Counted from the first letter of the stretch, positions 8,520-17,498 are shown. The stretch is DNA of 64,000 nucleotides from Gracilimonas sp040882225 (GCA_040882225.1 JBBEBR010000014.1:186001-250000), one strand, 5' to 3'. Notes: generated by a model from the letters alone, not told the origin. Numbers and translations: made by a program.

Positions 8520-9494
8520 ATGACCAGTCTATTACAGCTTCCATATTCTGTGCTGCGTGCTCTGTATGAGAGAACGTCTTTTCATTACTCCGTGATTGAA
8601 GATTTGAAAGACGATGATTTAAAAGTAGCATATTCCCACTGTAGGTTTATTACCAAAAAGCACGCAAAAACTTTTTATATGGCTTCCCGATTTTTGCCAA
8701 ACGATAAGCAAAGAGGGATTTTTGCCATTTATGGCCTTTGCCGTTACTTAGACGATTTAGTGGATGAAGCCGAAGATTTGATTCTGAATAAGTCCATCAC
8801 CGTAGAAGATGTAGATGAAAAACTGGAAGTTTTCAAACAACGAATTATTGATGTCTATAATGGCAAAGTAGTGAATGATCCCATTCTAACTGCTTTTTCC
8901 GATACGCTCAGAAACTATAATATCTCTATGGAACTGCCCTTTTTACTTTTGGAAGGGGTGAAAATGGACCTCATTAAAAATAGGTACAAAGACTTCAATG
9001 AATTGTATGATTATTCCTATAAAGTGGCTTCAGTTGTAGGATTAATGACCAGTGAAGTTTTTGGATATGTAGAAAGTGATGCACTTGATTATGCCGTTGA
9101 TCTTGGAATTGCAATGCAACTTACAAACATACTCCGTGATGTGGGGGAAGATTTGGCTAAAGGCAGAATTTATTTACCTGAAGAGGACCTCAATAAATTC
9201 CAAATTTCAGAGACTGATTTGATGTCTCATAAACTCGATTCCAAGTTCAAGAACTTGATGAAGTACCAAATTAAACGCGCCCGATCTTATTACGAAAAAG
9301 CGGATTTAGGAATTAATATGCTTTCCAGAGACAGCCGGTTGCCCGTTTATTTAGCCCGACATAATTATAGCCGCATTCTCAACAAAATTGAGGAGAATGA
9401 TTATAATGTTTTCGAAAACCGCGCTTACCTTAATTACAGTGAAAAACTTTCCATTCTTCCCCGTGTTCTTCTGGAGCTGAGACACACCGGATGA
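8520..9494 (+). CDS. crtB: phytoene/squalene synthase family protein
   Basis: Trans-isoprenyl diphosphate synthase that condenses two prenyl diphosphates head to head, most likely geranylgeranyl diphosphate to phytoene. The 324 residues contain the first aspartate motif DDLVDEAED (D78/D79/D82) and the second at about 205-215 (RDVGEDLAKGRIYLP). A lycopene cyclase gene in the same window (58780-59943) supports carotenoid rather than squalene synthesis, although the genes are 50 kb apart. The start is ATG at 8520. No desaturase is adjacent. Confidence 0.78.
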   Translation: MTSLLQLPYSVLRALYERTSFHYSVIEDLKDDDLKVAYSHCRFITKKHAKTFYMASRFLPNDKQRGIFAIYGLCRYLDDLVDEAEDLILNKSITVEDVDEKLEVFKQRIIDVYNGKVVNDPILTAFSDTLRNYNISMELPFLLLEGVKMDLIKNRYKDFNELYDYSYKVASVVGLMTSEVFGYVESDALDYAVDLGIAMQLTNILRDVGEDLAKGRIYLPEEDLNKFQISETDLMSHKLDSKFKNLMKYQIKRARSYYEKADLGINMLSRDSRLPVYLARHNYSRILNKIEENDYNVFENRAYLNYSEKLSILPRVLLELRHTG

Positions 9495-9561
9495 TTTGAA
9501 AATCTGCTTGGAGAATCTTCTTGTAAAGCCCTATCATTAAGAAAAATCACGATCTTTAGTT

Positions 9562-11058
9562 ATGGCTGAAATCAAGAAAGTTCTTATTGCTAACCGGGGC
9601 GAAATCGCGCTCAGAGTAATTCATTCCTGCAAAGAAGCCGGCATAAAAACGGTGGCTGTTTATTCTCGCCCCGATGCTTTTTCACCTCACGTACTCCATG
9701 CCGACGAATCTGTATTTATTGGAGAAGCCGCCTCTTCCGAAAGTTACCTTGTGATCGATAAAATCATTGATGCAGCTAAAAAAACCGGAGCTGATGCTAT
9801 TCATCCGGGATATGGTTTTTTGAGCGAAAATGCTTCTTTCGCAGAGCGATGTAAAAAAGAGAAAATCATTTTTATCGGGCCCGAGCCTAAAGCCATTACT
9901 TTAATGGGCGACAAAACAAAAGCGCGGGAATTGGTGACAAAAGAAAATATCCCGACACCCCCGGGTTTACAAAGCGAACTCAAAGACATAGAAGAAGCCC
10001 GGCGTGTAGCCGACGATATTGGATATCCCATTTTGGTAAAAGCGGCAGCCGGTGGTGGCGGCAAAGGGATGAGAATCGTTCACAAAAAAGAGGAATTTGA
10101 AGCGAGCATTAAAGCGGCAAAGTCGGAAGCGAAGAACGCCTTTGGAGATGATCGCATCTACATCGAAAAATATCTTGAGGAACCCCGGCATGTGGAATTT
10201 CAGATTATGGCTGATACGCATGGAAACGTGGTGCATGTTTTTGATCGGGAATGCTCCATTCAGCGAAGGCATCAAAAAGTGATTGAAGAAGCACCGTGCG
10301 CACTTTTGACCCCCGAATTACGGGCAAAAATGGCTGAGGCCGCAATTAAAGCCGCAAAAGCTTGTGATTACGTAGGTGCGGGTACTATTGAGTTTTTAGT
10401 GGATAAGCATATGAATTTCTACTTTCTGGAGATGAATACAAGGCTTCAGGTTGAGCATCCGGTTACGGAAATGATTTCGGGCGTGGATTTGGTAGCCGCT
10501 CAAATTTTGGTTGCTGAAGGGAAAAAACTGCCCTTCAAACAAGAAGATCTTTCCATTACAGGGCATGCGATAGAATGCCGTATTTATGCGGAAGATCCCA
10601 CAGAAAATTTCTTACCAAGTACGGGTTTATTACACAAACATCGCGTTCCTACAGGTTCAGGAATTCGGGTTGATTCTGGCGTGGAAGAAGGGCAGGAAAT
10701 CACCATAAATTATGACCCGATGATTTCGAAGCTGACCGTGCATGGGATTAACAGGGAGGAAGCTCGCCGAAAAATGCTGCGAGCCTTAAACGAATATGAA
10801 ATTTCAGGATGCAAAACCACGATCCCATTTTGTGAGTTTACGCTAAATCATCCCGCCTTTATTGAAGCGAAATATGATACTCATTTTGTGCAAGACCATT
10901 TTACACCGGAAGCCATGCAAGAAAAGATTCCACATGAAAAAGTTGCATTAGCAGCCGCATTATTGAAAACCTCCGAAAACGGAGAAACAGCATCAGTGAC
11001 GATGGGAGAAAACCCCGGCCGTAGCTTATGGTGGAAAAATAGAAGACAAAAGATTTAA
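9562..11058 (+). CDS. accC: biotin carboxylase (acetyl-CoA carboxylase subunit or related acyl-CoA carboxylase)
   Basis: ATP-grasp enzyme carboxylating biotin on its carrier protein. It is 498 residues, slightly longer than the usual 445-455. The N-terminal domain reads KVLIANRGEIALRVI, the ATP-binding loop is AAAGGGGKGMR (161-171), and the catalytic region contains FLEMNTRLQVEHPVTE and EDP.ENFLPS. No accB or carboxyltransferase gene is adjacent, so its partner cannot be set from context; propionyl- or methylcrotonyl-CoA carboxylase is possible. The last 45 or so residues (HFTPEAMQEKIPHEK to the end) are an extension without a recognised domain. Confidence 0.82.
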   Translation: MAEIKKVLIANRGEIALRVIHSCKEAGIKTVAVYSRPDAFSPHVLHADESVFIGEAASSESYLVIDKIIDAAKKTGADAIHPGYGFLSENASFAERCKKEKIIFIGPEPKAITLMGDKTKARELVTKENIPTPPGLQSELKDIEEARRVADDIGYPILVKAAAGGGGKGMRIVHKKEEFEASIKAAKSEAKNAFGDDRIYIEKYLEEPRHVEFQIMADTHGNVVHVFDRECSIQRRHQKVIEEAPCALLTPELRAKMAEAAIKAAKACDYVGAGTIEFLVDKHMNFYFLEMNTRLQVEHPVTEMISGVDLVAAQILVAEGKKLPFKQEDLSITGHAIECRIYAEDPTENFLPSTGLLHKHRVPTGSGIRVDSGVEEGQEITINYDPMISKLTVHGINREEARRKMLRALNEYEISGCKTTIPFCEFTLNHPAFIEAKYDTHFVQDHFTPEAMQEKIPHEKVALAAALLKTSENGETASVTMGENPGRSLWWKNRRQKI

Positions 11059-11068
11059 AAGAAAAACA

Positions 11069-12004
11069 TTGAATTCTGAGACTGAGAACAAAAAATTATT
11101 TACAAAACTGGAAAAGCTCGATACGGAGCGCCGTAATCCAAACACGATGGAAGTGGATTTGGCAGATTCGAAGGAAATTGCCCGGCTTATCAACCTGGAA
11201 GATCAGAAAGTGGCTGTACAGGTAGAAAAGAAACTGGATGTAATTTCTGATGTCATTGAAATGGTGAGCGATGCATTCAGCCTTGGCGGACGTCTGCTCT
11301 ATTTCGGGGCCGGTACAAGTGGCAGGCTCGGAGTGTTGGACGCGGCTGAATGTCCGCCCACATTTGGTGTGCCTCCAGAGCAAGTACAGGGATTTATTGC
11401 CGGTGGCAAAGACGCAATGTATGCGGCAAAAGAAGGTGCTGAAGATTCCGAAGAAACGGGAGCACAGGCTGTAGATGAAGCCAATATCGCCGCACCTGAT
11501 GTGGTGTGTGGCTTGGCTGCAAGCGGAAGAACTCCGTATGTGCACGGTGCTTTGAAAGAAGCTACCCGCCGAAATTGCAAAACTATTTTAGTAACCACCG
11601 TTCCCGCCAATCAAATTGATATAGATGTTGATTACCTCATCGATGTACCCGTTGGCCCGGAAGTGGTGATGGGAAGCACGCGTATGAAAAGCGGAACCGC
11701 TCAAAAACTCGTGCTGAATATGATAACCACAGGCGCGATGATTCGTCAGGGAAAAGTGTATGAAAACGTAATGGTAGACCTGATGCTTTCCAATAAAAAA
11801 CTGGTTGAAAGAGCAAAGCGCGTCATAATGATTTTTAGTGGTGTGGATTATGAGCAAGCAGAGATTTTACTAAAGGAAGCCGGCGGACATGTAAAAACGG
11901 CTTTACTTATGGCCTTGGGAAATTTGAATGTGCAACAGTCAAAGGAACTATTAAAGAAGCACCATGGCTTTGTCAGGAGAGCACTTTTAAGTATCAAGAA
12001 ATGA
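11069..12004 (+). CDS. murQ: N-acetylmuramic acid 6-phosphate etherase
   Basis: Peptidoglycan-recycling enzyme removing the lactyl ether of MurNAc-6-P to give GlcNAc-6-P. The 311 residues show the SIS domain with GAGTSGRLGVLDAAECPPTFG beginning at about 80, GPEVVMGSTRMKSGTAQKLVLNM, and the C-terminal family tail. The start is taken as TTG at 11069, giving the expected N-terminus (SETENKKLFTKLEKLDTERRNPNT); the first in-frame ATG would cut into it. The stop overlaps the plsC-like start (ATGA). The partner kinase gene anmK is 2 kb downstream. Confidence 0.92.
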   Translation: MNSETENKKLFTKLEKLDTERRNPNTMEVDLADSKEIARLINLEDQKVAVQVEKKLDVISDVIEMVSDAFSLGGRLLYFGAGTSGRLGVLDAAECPPTFGVPPEQVQGFIAGGKDAMYAAKEGAEDSEETGAQAVDEANIAAPDVVCGLAASGRTPYVHGALKEATRRNCKTILVTTVPANQIDIDVDYLIDVPVGPEVVMGSTRMKSGTAQKLVLNMITTGAMIRQGKVYENVMVDLMLSNKKLVERAKRVIMIFSGVDYEQAEILLKEAGGHVKTALLMALGNLNVQQSKELLKKHHGFVRRALLSIKK

Positions 12005-12756
12005 TCAGGAAATTATTTAGCGGTTTTGTGATAGTATATTTCTGGTTGCTGTTTCTGGTTTTTTTTGTACTGATTTTGACCGTTTTCATACTCACTTTGC
12101 CCTTTGATAAATACAGGAAAGCCCCAAATTTCACTCTTTCCATTATGGCAAGATGTATGATGAAAGCCAGTCCCGGCTGGAAAATTGAAATGGAGGGAGT
12201 CGAAAAATATAATCCAAACGAGCCGACAATTTTTGTAGCGAATCATCAGAGCTTTCTGGACATGCCGGTGATTTTTCATCTGCCCTGGAAGATGAAATGG
12301 GTTGTGAAACGGAGTATGGCATATATACCGATTATGGGTTGGATGGTCTGGTTAACCGGACAGATGACCATCAATCGAAAAAGTAAAACGGCTTTGAAAA
12401 TGCTTGAAAACCTGGTTCAGCCGATAAAAGATGGCGTTCCGGTTATGATATTCCCTGAAGGTACACGCACAATGGATGGCGTTCTCAAATCGTTTAAAAA
12501 CGGGCCATTTGTGTTGGCGAAAGAATATGGCTTTAAACTACAACCTATGATCATTAACGGCGGCCATGAAGCAATGCCTCCGGGACCAATACCCCTTAAT
12601 CCCCGAGTAAATTTTAAACTAAAAGTGTTAGATCCAATTGATCCTGACAATTTTGAAGATACTCGCGCATTAAAAATCTATACTCATAAGCTTATGTGGA
12701 ATGAGTTAATGGAAATCAAAAATTTTGATAAAGAAATATCTCGACAAATTTTATAA
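12001..12756 (+). CDS. plsC: 1-acyl-sn-glycerol-3-phosphate acyltransferase
   Basis: Inner-membrane lysophosphatidate acyltransferase of phospholipid synthesis. One long hydrophobic segment lies at about 8-34. The catalytic NHQSFLD motif is HX4D (H82, D87). The glycerolphosphate-binding FPEGTRTMDG is at about 150, and a late VxxxxPI-like stretch is present. It overlaps murQ by 4 nt and the next gene by about 30 nt, so all three are likely one transcript. Confidence 0.87.
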   Translation: MIRKLFSGFVIVYFWLLFLVFFVLILTVFILTLPFDKYRKAPNFTLSIMARCMMKASPGWKIEMEGVEKYNPNEPTIFVANHQSFLDMPVIFHLPWKMKWVVKRSMAYIPIMGWMVWLTGQMTINRKSKTALKMLENLVQPIKDGVPVMIFPEGTRTMDGVLKSFKNGPFVLAKEYGFKLQPMIINGGHEAMPPGPIPLNPRVNFKLKVLDPIDPDNFEDTRALKIYTHKLMWNELMEIKNFDKEISRQIL

Positions 12757-13402
12757 CGATTTTGAGCACGAACATCGGTTCATGTTCTCACTGATTTGTT
12801 CGCAGCTTCTTCTTATCGCTATTCTACATTTGTGGCCAGCCATCGATGAGCAGCCAAGAGAGAATATTTATGAGACGCAAAGCGAGGAGATATTTGTTGA
12901 AGATGTAATTGTAACCCGCCAAAGTTCAGCGCCGGCATCACCCCCAAAACCACAGACACCGGTTCCTGTGCCCGATGATGAGATAATAGAAGAAGAGATT
13001 GACTTCCCGGATATAGATGATATTTTCACGAATAATCCAGTCCAAATTGAGAATGATATTGGCCGAGTGGGAAATAATGAAGGAATTGTGGGAAGCCCTG
13101 ATCAGCGCGTGGGTATTTTAAGAATCGTAGAGCCAACGACTCCCGAAGCGGTAAAACGGCAAAATATAAAGGCGGAGCTTATTGTTAGTTTTTTGGTTGG
13201 AAAAGCCGGAGAAGTTGAAGAAGTATTTATTTCTGAAATGCGGCTTTATAATGGTGATTCCTATGAGGTCGTAAACGAGATCGGCTACGGATTAATGGAA
13301 GCTGTGCTTGAAGCTGCTGGGAAATGGAGATTCCGTGCGGCAAAAGACGATGGAAGTCCGGTTAGGACATATGTGAAAAATAGTTTTAGGATCGGTTTTT
13401 AA
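12725..13402 (+). CDS. TonB-family energy transducer
   Basis: 225 residues. One transmembrane helix at about 19-36 (FMFSLICSQLLLIAILHLWP) is followed by a proline-rich periplasmic spanner (PPKPQTPVPVP) and an acidic linker. The C-terminal TonB-like domain (AELIVSFLVGKAGEVEEVFIS..KWRFRAAKDDG) ends in IGF. TTG at 12725 lies inside plsC and gives a short cytoplasmic tail; ATG at 12782, after the plsC stop, would remove it and start directly at the helix. It probably energises outer-membrane receptors, although no exbBD genes are nearby. Confidence 0.75.
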   Translation: MIKKYLDKFYNDFEHEHRFMFSLICSQLLLIAILHLWPAIDEQPRENIYETQSEEIFVEDVIVTRQSSAPASPPKPQTPVPVPDDEIIEEEIDFPDIDDIFTNNPVQIENDIGRVGNNEGIVGSPDQRVGILRIVEPTTPEAVKRQNIKAELIVSFLVGKAGEVEEVFISEMRLYNGDSYEVVNEIGYGLMEAVLEAAGKWRFRAAKDDGSPVRTYVKNSFRIGF

Positions 13403-13470
13403 AGGAAAGATAGGTAATAAAAAAATAATCCTGCTAATTTTTCAATCCTGAAAATCCTGATTCAGATAAA

Positions 13471-13541
13471 TGGCGGAGAGGAAGGGATTCTCCCGTGGGG
13501 ATGGCTATGCCAGAACTCTTGGTATTCTTGCGGATGCTTTT
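13471..13541 (-). pseudogene. decayed partial copy of tRNA-Ser(GGA)
   Basis: The 20 nt at 13471-13490 are identical to 13547-13566, the 3' end of the intact tRNA-Ser. After about 23 unrelated nt, 13514-13535 again matches the variable-arm/T-arm stretch (CTTGGTATTCTTGCGGAT against CTTGGTATCCTTGCGGAT). Acceptor and anticodon arms are absent. It is a tandem tRNA remnant directly downstream of the real gene, left by tandem duplication or by integration at the tRNA 3' end. It cannot make a functional tRNA. Confidence 0.7.
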
Positions 13542-13546
13542 ATAAA

Positions 13547-13636
13547 TGGCGGAGAGGAAGGGATTCGAACCCTTGGTATCCTTGCGGATACACTCGCTTT
13601 CCAGGCGAGCCCGTTCGACCACTCTGGCACCTCTCC
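13547..13636 (-). tRNA. tRNA-Ser (anticodon GGA)
   Basis: Folds by eye into a complete class II tRNA on the minus strand. It has a 7-bp acceptor (GGAGAGG/CCTCTCC) and the D-arm region GCCAGAGTGGTCGAACGGGC. The anticodon stem CTCGC/GCGAG encloses CTGGAAA, giving anticodon GGA. A long variable arm (GTATCCGCAAGGATAC) and T-loop GGTTCGAATCC follow, with the CCA end encoded. Confidence 0.96.
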
Positions 13637-13723
13637 ATTTACAGATAAGAATATCGAAGGGCGGCTAAGATAGAAGTAAATAAAACCTATTTCAATGTAT
13701 AATGAGAATCAATTTCATTCCGG

Positions 13724-13745
13724 TTCCCAACGTCTCGGTTGGGAA
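13724..13745. repeat. perfect intergenic hairpin
   Basis: 8-bp perfect inverted repeat TTCCCAAC/GTTGGGAA around a 6-nt loop. It is flanked by further CCGG complementarity (13720-13723 with 13753-13756), so the structure can extend. No T run follows on either strand, so it is more likely a REP-like palindrome than a terminator, although it sits just past the 3' end of the convergent minus-strand gene. Confidence 0.55.
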
Positions 13746-13776
13746 TGCTAAACCGGACCTCCCGGTCTCGAAAAAC

Positions 13777-14022
13777 CTACAAAGGCAGCAGAATAATCTC
13801 CTCAAAATCCATATCCAGCTCTTCAAGAATAGGTCCGGCTATTTCCTCGATTTCATCTTCGCTGTAATCATTTAACCCTTCCAGTTTCACATAAAGAATG
13901 TCATTATGCTCATCGATATAAGATTTTACATCAGTTGACTCAAAACTTTCCTGAAGTGTTTTGATAAGAAATTCGACATCTTCGTCAAAAGCCTGTAATT
14001 CGGATTCGGTAGGTTCGCTCAT
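13777..14022 (-). CDS. small acidic hypothetical protein
   Basis: 81 residues, very acidic (many E/D), with no signal peptide, cysteine or membrane segment. The N-terminal half is helical in appearance (AFDEDVEFLIKTLQESFES), the middle a short beta-like segment (DEHNDILYVKLEGLND), and the end EELDMDFEEIILLPL. I do not recognise the family. It is transcribed divergently from anmK across a 38-nt gap. Codon use resembles neighbouring genes, so it is probably real. Confidence 0.6.
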   Translation of the reverse strand: MSEPTESELQAFDEDVEFLIKTLQESFESTDVKSYIDEHNDILYVKLEGLNDYSEDEIEEIAGPILEELDMDFEEIILLPL

Positions 14023-14060
14023 TTTTACTTAGTTTCATTTTTTGCAAAAATACTCAAGCC

Positions 14061-15239
14061 ATGAACCAACAGCTAACCAAACTCTTTGAGATCGCACAAA
14101 AACCGGAGCGCCTTATTATCGGGTTGATGTCGGGCACTTCGCTCGACGGCCTCGATATCGCTTTGTGCAAAATTTCCGGTAGTGGAGAAGAAACTAATAT
14201 TGAAGTGTTGAATTTTGAAACGGTGGAATATTCCCCGGCATTGAGGAGCCGGTTGAGCGCCGTTCAATCCAAAGCGCAAACTGACACCAAAGAATTAACG
14301 ATTCTGAATTCCGAACTTGGCTTTTTATATGGCGATTGGGTGTTGGGAAAATTGAATAAATGGAATTTCAGCAAAGAAGAGGTGGATTTAATAGCGAGCC
14401 ATGGTCAAACGGTTTTTCATGCACCATCCGAGGATAAAAAATTTCCAAACAGCACCTTTCAAATGGTTGATGCCGATCATATCGCTCACAGGTCGGGAAT
14501 CATCACTATCTCCGATTTCCGACAGAAACATACCGCCGCCGGAGGAGAAGGTGCGCCACTTGCAGGGATTTTTGATGAGGTAATGTTTCGATCACCAAAT
14601 AAAAACAGAATGCTGCTGAATTTGGGAGGAATAGCGAATTTTACCTGGCTGCCATCCAAAGAAAGCAAAAAAGAAACAAAAACAAGCGACACCGGCCCTG
14701 CAAATACGCTCATGAATGAAGCCATGATAAAATACTTTTCAAGGCCATATGATGAAGGCGGAAAAGTGGCCGCGAAAGGAAATGTCCATTCCGAATTACT
14801 GAAATACGCTTTGCTGGAGCCATATTTTAGAAAATCTTTCCCAAAAACAACCGGACAGGAAGATTTTAAACTTGCTTACATCGAAGACCTGATGAAAGGG
14901 CATCAAATTGAATTGAGTCATGAAGATTTACTGGCAACACTTACCGCGATTACCATTTACAGTGTGTCGCGTGCTGTGGATGAAATTGCCGGGGAGGAGA
15001 ACTTCGAATGCTATGTAAGCGGAGGGGGCGTTCATAATACAGCGCTAATGAACGGATTGAAAAGCAGGATGCCAAATGCTGAGTTTAAGGAATTTGAGGA
15101 GCTCGGAGTTTCACCGGATGCCAAAGAATCCGCGATAATGGCTTTATTTGCAAATGAATGTTTGGCGGGTGAGGGTTTCCTGATTCCCGGAACTGAAAAA
15201 CGCAAAGTTCACCTGGGAAAAATTTCTCTGCCAGATTGA
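14061..15239 (+). CDS. anmK: anhydro-N-acetylmuramic acid kinase
   Basis: Cleaves and phosphorylates 1,6-anhydroMurNAc to MurNAc-6-P, the substrate of MurQ encoded at 11069-12004. The 392 residues carry the ATP-binding GLMSGTSLDGLDIAL at about 21-35, then SHGQTVFHAP, ISDFRQKHTAAGGEGAPLA, LNLGGIANFT and the C-terminal VSGGGVHN/SPDAKESAIMALFAN. All expected motifs are intact. Together with murQ it gives the core of cytoplasmic murein recycling. Confidence 0.94.
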   Translation: MNQQLTKLFEIAQKPERLIIGLMSGTSLDGLDIALCKISGSGEETNIEVLNFETVEYSPALRSRLSAVQSKAQTDTKELTILNSELGFLYGDWVLGKLNKWNFSKEEVDLIASHGQTVFHAPSEDKKFPNSTFQMVDADHIAHRSGIITISDFRQKHTAAGGEGAPLAGIFDEVMFRSPNKNRMLLNLGGIANFTWLPSKESKKETKTSDTGPANTLMNEAMIKYFSRPYDEGGKVAAKGNVHSELLKYALLEPYFRKSFPKTTGQEDFKLAYIEDLMKGHQIELSHEDLLATLTAITIYSVSRAVDEIAGEENFECYVSGGGVHNTALMNGLKSRMPNAEFKEFEELGVSPDAKESAIMALFANECLAGEGFLIPGTEKRKVHLGKISLPD

Positions 15240-15267
15240 TTTTTTCTTCTCTGTAGAATTATGATTT

Positions 15268-15590
15268 TCAGGATTTAAGGATTGCCAAGATTTCTAATTC
15301 ATCTTGATAAATACTTTCCGAGACCATCCGCACAATCCGCGTTCAATTTCCTAGCAGATTTTATACGGTCAACCTTTGCGAAACTCAGCGCCAAACTCCG
15401 CGATCCTCTGCGAGAAATCTTAAAGATCAAGAGCATCAGGATAATTCTGTAAATGAGGTTAAATGAGGTGTTGAACCAAGATTTTTAAGATTGAGGGATT
15501 ATCAGGATTTCTAATCTGGGTGATTAATACTTCAGTGACTATTCGCACAATCCGCGTTATCCGTGTTCAATTTCCTTTAGCAGATTCCGA
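15268..15590. repeat. pair of degenerate intergenic repeats, the second merging with a gene end
   Basis: Two similar segments, about 15268-15361 and 15478-15590, share AGGATTTCTAAT-like starts and CGCACAATCCGCGTT, TTCAATTTCCT and AGCAGATT ends in the same order. Copy two overlaps the last codons and stop of the minus-strand gene at 15557-16459. Between them (15362-15477) I see no gene. This covers the 317-nt gap after anmK. Confidence 0.6.
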
Positions 15591-16459
15591 TATTCGCCAA
15601 TCAGTCGTTCTCTTACCGGAATTCCTTTTTGAAAGATTTCTTCCTGCTTTTTCCGGTATTCAATCCGTCCTTCTTCGGTTTCTATTTTGATGGGTTTTAG
15701 GCCTTGTTCACGCAAATCATAGGGACTCGCCTTCATGTCAATTTCCCTTGCTTCACAGGCCAGTTCAAAAGCTTTTAAAATTAACTCGCTTGGAATCCAT
15801 GGATATAGTTTGAAAGCCCATTTGTATAAATCCATGTTGGAATGAATACAGCCCGGCTGTTCCATATCCTGGAATTTCTGGCGGGAAAGTTCGAAGCGAT
15901 TCATGGGTTCGGCTTCGGGAGTGAAAAACCGGAAAGCGTCATAATGCGTGCAAAGCAGGGGACGGGATTCCACAAATTCAGCCAATTCATCCGGCTCCAT
16001 GCGCATTGGAATTTGATCGTGGCGCGGTTTCTGCGATCTATACACCATCGCCCATTCATGCATTCCAAAACAGCCAAAAGATGGCCGCTTAGACTGAGAT
16101 TTTTCAAGCAAACCCAGCATCCATTCTAAAGAAGAAAATCGTTTTTCCGGGAAAAGCGTTGGATCAACAAAAGCGAATCTATCAGTTATTATAAGCTCAC
16201 TTATTTCGGGTAAGTGTTCGGGATCTGAGAACTCCAGCTCAATTCCCAATCCCGGAGACCAGCGCCTGAGATTCGCCGGACGGAAAGCGTAATATTCAAA
16301 CAAGAAATCCATTACCGGGTTTTTCTCGTGCCGGGAACGTGCGGCGAGATAATCATTCAACAATTCGTCCACGCGCTGCTCGTGCGCTTGCTTTTGGTGA
16401 AGCCAGTCTTTTTCAGAGAGGATGATTTTTTCTGTCTTGTATTCAGTTTCTAAAAGCAT
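15557..16459 (-). CDS. conserved protein of a family often labelled '3-methyladenine DNA glycosylase'
   Basis: 300 residues with RRWSPGLGIELE at about 65, FGCFGMHEWAMVYR at about 128 and the PRHDQIPMR segment. I recall these as marks of a conserved bacterial family annotated as 3-methyladenine DNA glycosylase without known experimental support. No HhH or AAG-type glycosylase motif is visible, so the activity should be treated as unproven. The last nine or so residues and stop fall in an intergenic repeat. Monocistronic, pointing away from the UbiA-like gene. Confidence 0.5.
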   Translation of the reverse strand: MLLETEYKTEKIILSEKDWLHQKQAHEQRVDELLNDYLAARSRHEKNPVMDFLFEYYAFRPANLRRWSPGLGIELEFSDPEHLPEISELIITDRFAFVDPTLFPEKRFSSLEWMLGLLEKSQSKRPSFGCFGMHEWAMVYRSQKPRHDQIPMRMEPDELAEFVESRPLLCTHYDAFRFFTPEAEPMNRFELSRQKFQDMEQPGCIHSNMDLYKWAFKLYPWIPSELILKAFELACEAREIDMKASPYDLREQGLKPIKIETEEGRIEYRKKQEEIFQKGIPVRERLIGEYRNLLKEIEHG

Positions 16460-16492
16460 GGAAAAAAGATAAGGATTATGAGGAAGGGAAAT

Positions 16493-16515
16493 TCAAAATT
16501 CAAAATTTTAGATTA
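16493..16515. repeat. TTCAAAATTCAAAATT-type short repeat
   Basis: A+T-rich element with tandem ATTCAAA units upstream of the UbiA-like gene. Similar elements occur at 22632-22665 and 61111-61126, and inside valS at 48431-48478. Confidence 0.55.
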
Positions 16516-16572
16516 GATTCCTTCATCACATCATCTTAAAATTTTTAATCTTGAATCTTTAATTTAGAATTA

Positions 16573-17454
16573 TTGAATCCCCGGTTTAATCAAATAAAGA
16601 ACTTCCTCATCCACCTGCGCCTGCATTATCAGTTTTTCATCCTTTCGGGAGGATATTTATTGGGGGCGCTTTTTGTGGATGAGATCAACCAGACACAATT
16701 TTGGCTGCAATTTCTGAATGTACATGTGCTGCTTTTTGGAGGTGCAACGGCCTATAATTCCTGGTGGGATAAAGACGAGGGCCCCATTGGAGGATTGAAA
16801 TCACCCCCAAAAATGAACCGCTGGATGTGGCCGGCATCATTGATTTTGCAATTCACAGGACTGGGATGGGCTTTAACGGTGAACTGGAATTACGCGCTAA
16901 TTTATGGGCTCAGCATGTTGTTCTTTTGGCTGTATTCTACTCCGCTCGCCCGCTGGAAAGGAAAACCCATTCTGAGTTTGGCCGCAATAGGAATTAGCAC
17001 AGGCACAAATTCATTTTTCCTTGGATTTTTAGCAGCCGGTGGTTATCCCATTACTTTTTTGGAGGATTTTATCGCCTTCGGAGTTGCTTGCATTGTGCTG
17101 AGTTTATACCCCGCATCACAGGTGTACCAAAGGGAGGAGGATCAGCAAAGGGGAGACCGCACCTTCGCTATCCGTTTTGGGTTAAAAGGAGTAAAATGGC
17201 TGTTTACCATACTCTTTATCGCGGGCTCCATACTGATTACCCTTGGCCTATCTCACGTTGATGAAATACTTGCCCGGATATTCGGGAACATCACCCTGAT
17301 TGCATTTTTCCTAATCAGCTTTATCATTTGGAAACTGGAAGGCAAACCACAGGAATACGGAAAAGTGATGAAAGTGAAATTCTTTGCTTCCTTTTGCTTT
17401 GTGATGTTTATCATTTCGGCATTAGTGATTCGCACTTTGGAGGGGGCTCTGTGA
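16573..17454 (+). CDS. UbiA-family prenyltransferase
   Basis: Integral membrane aromatic or lipid prenyltransferase of 293 residues with about eight hydrophobic segments. The first Asp-rich motif is modified (YNSWWDKDEGPIGG), while the second (YQREEDQQRGDRTFAIRFG) is well kept, as is the SPPKMNRW segment between. TTG at 16573 is used because no ATG precedes conserved sequence. The acceptor is unknown; menaquinone, heme O, chlorophyll-like and archaeal-type lipid pathways all use this family, and no pathway gene is adjacent. Confidence 0.7.
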   Translation: MNPRFNQIKNFLIHLRLHYQFFILSGGYLLGALFVDEINQTQFWLQFLNVHVLLFGGATAYNSWWDKDEGPIGGLKSPPKMNRWMWPASLILQFTGLGWALTVNWNYALIYGLSMLFFWLYSTPLARWKGKPILSLAAIGISTGTNSFFLGFLAAGGYPITFLEDFIAFGVACIVLSLYPASQVYQREEDQQRGDRTFAIRFGLKGVKWLFTILFIAGSILITLGLSHVDEILARIFGNITLIAFFLISFIIWKLEGKPQEYGKVMKVKFFASFCFVMFIISALVIRTLEGAL

Positions 17455-17472
17455 TACTGTGTGAGGACTATG

Positions 17473-17498
17473 AGTCAATAAACGGCTAAAATTTACGG
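17473..17498. repeat. third copy of the island repeat element (partial attC-like site C)
   Basis: Contains CAATAAACGGCTAAAATTTA, nearly the same as 19672-19688 in attC-like site A and 18931-18946 in site B. The rest of the hairpin is not recognisable, so it would mark a decayed end of the array between the UbiA-like gene and the toxin-antitoxin island. Confidence 0.35.

Noticed and set aside
13470..13673. Open frame on the plus strand with GIRTLGILAD..FDHSGT
   Set aside because: It is the well-known false translation across a tRNA-Ser gene and its remnant copy.
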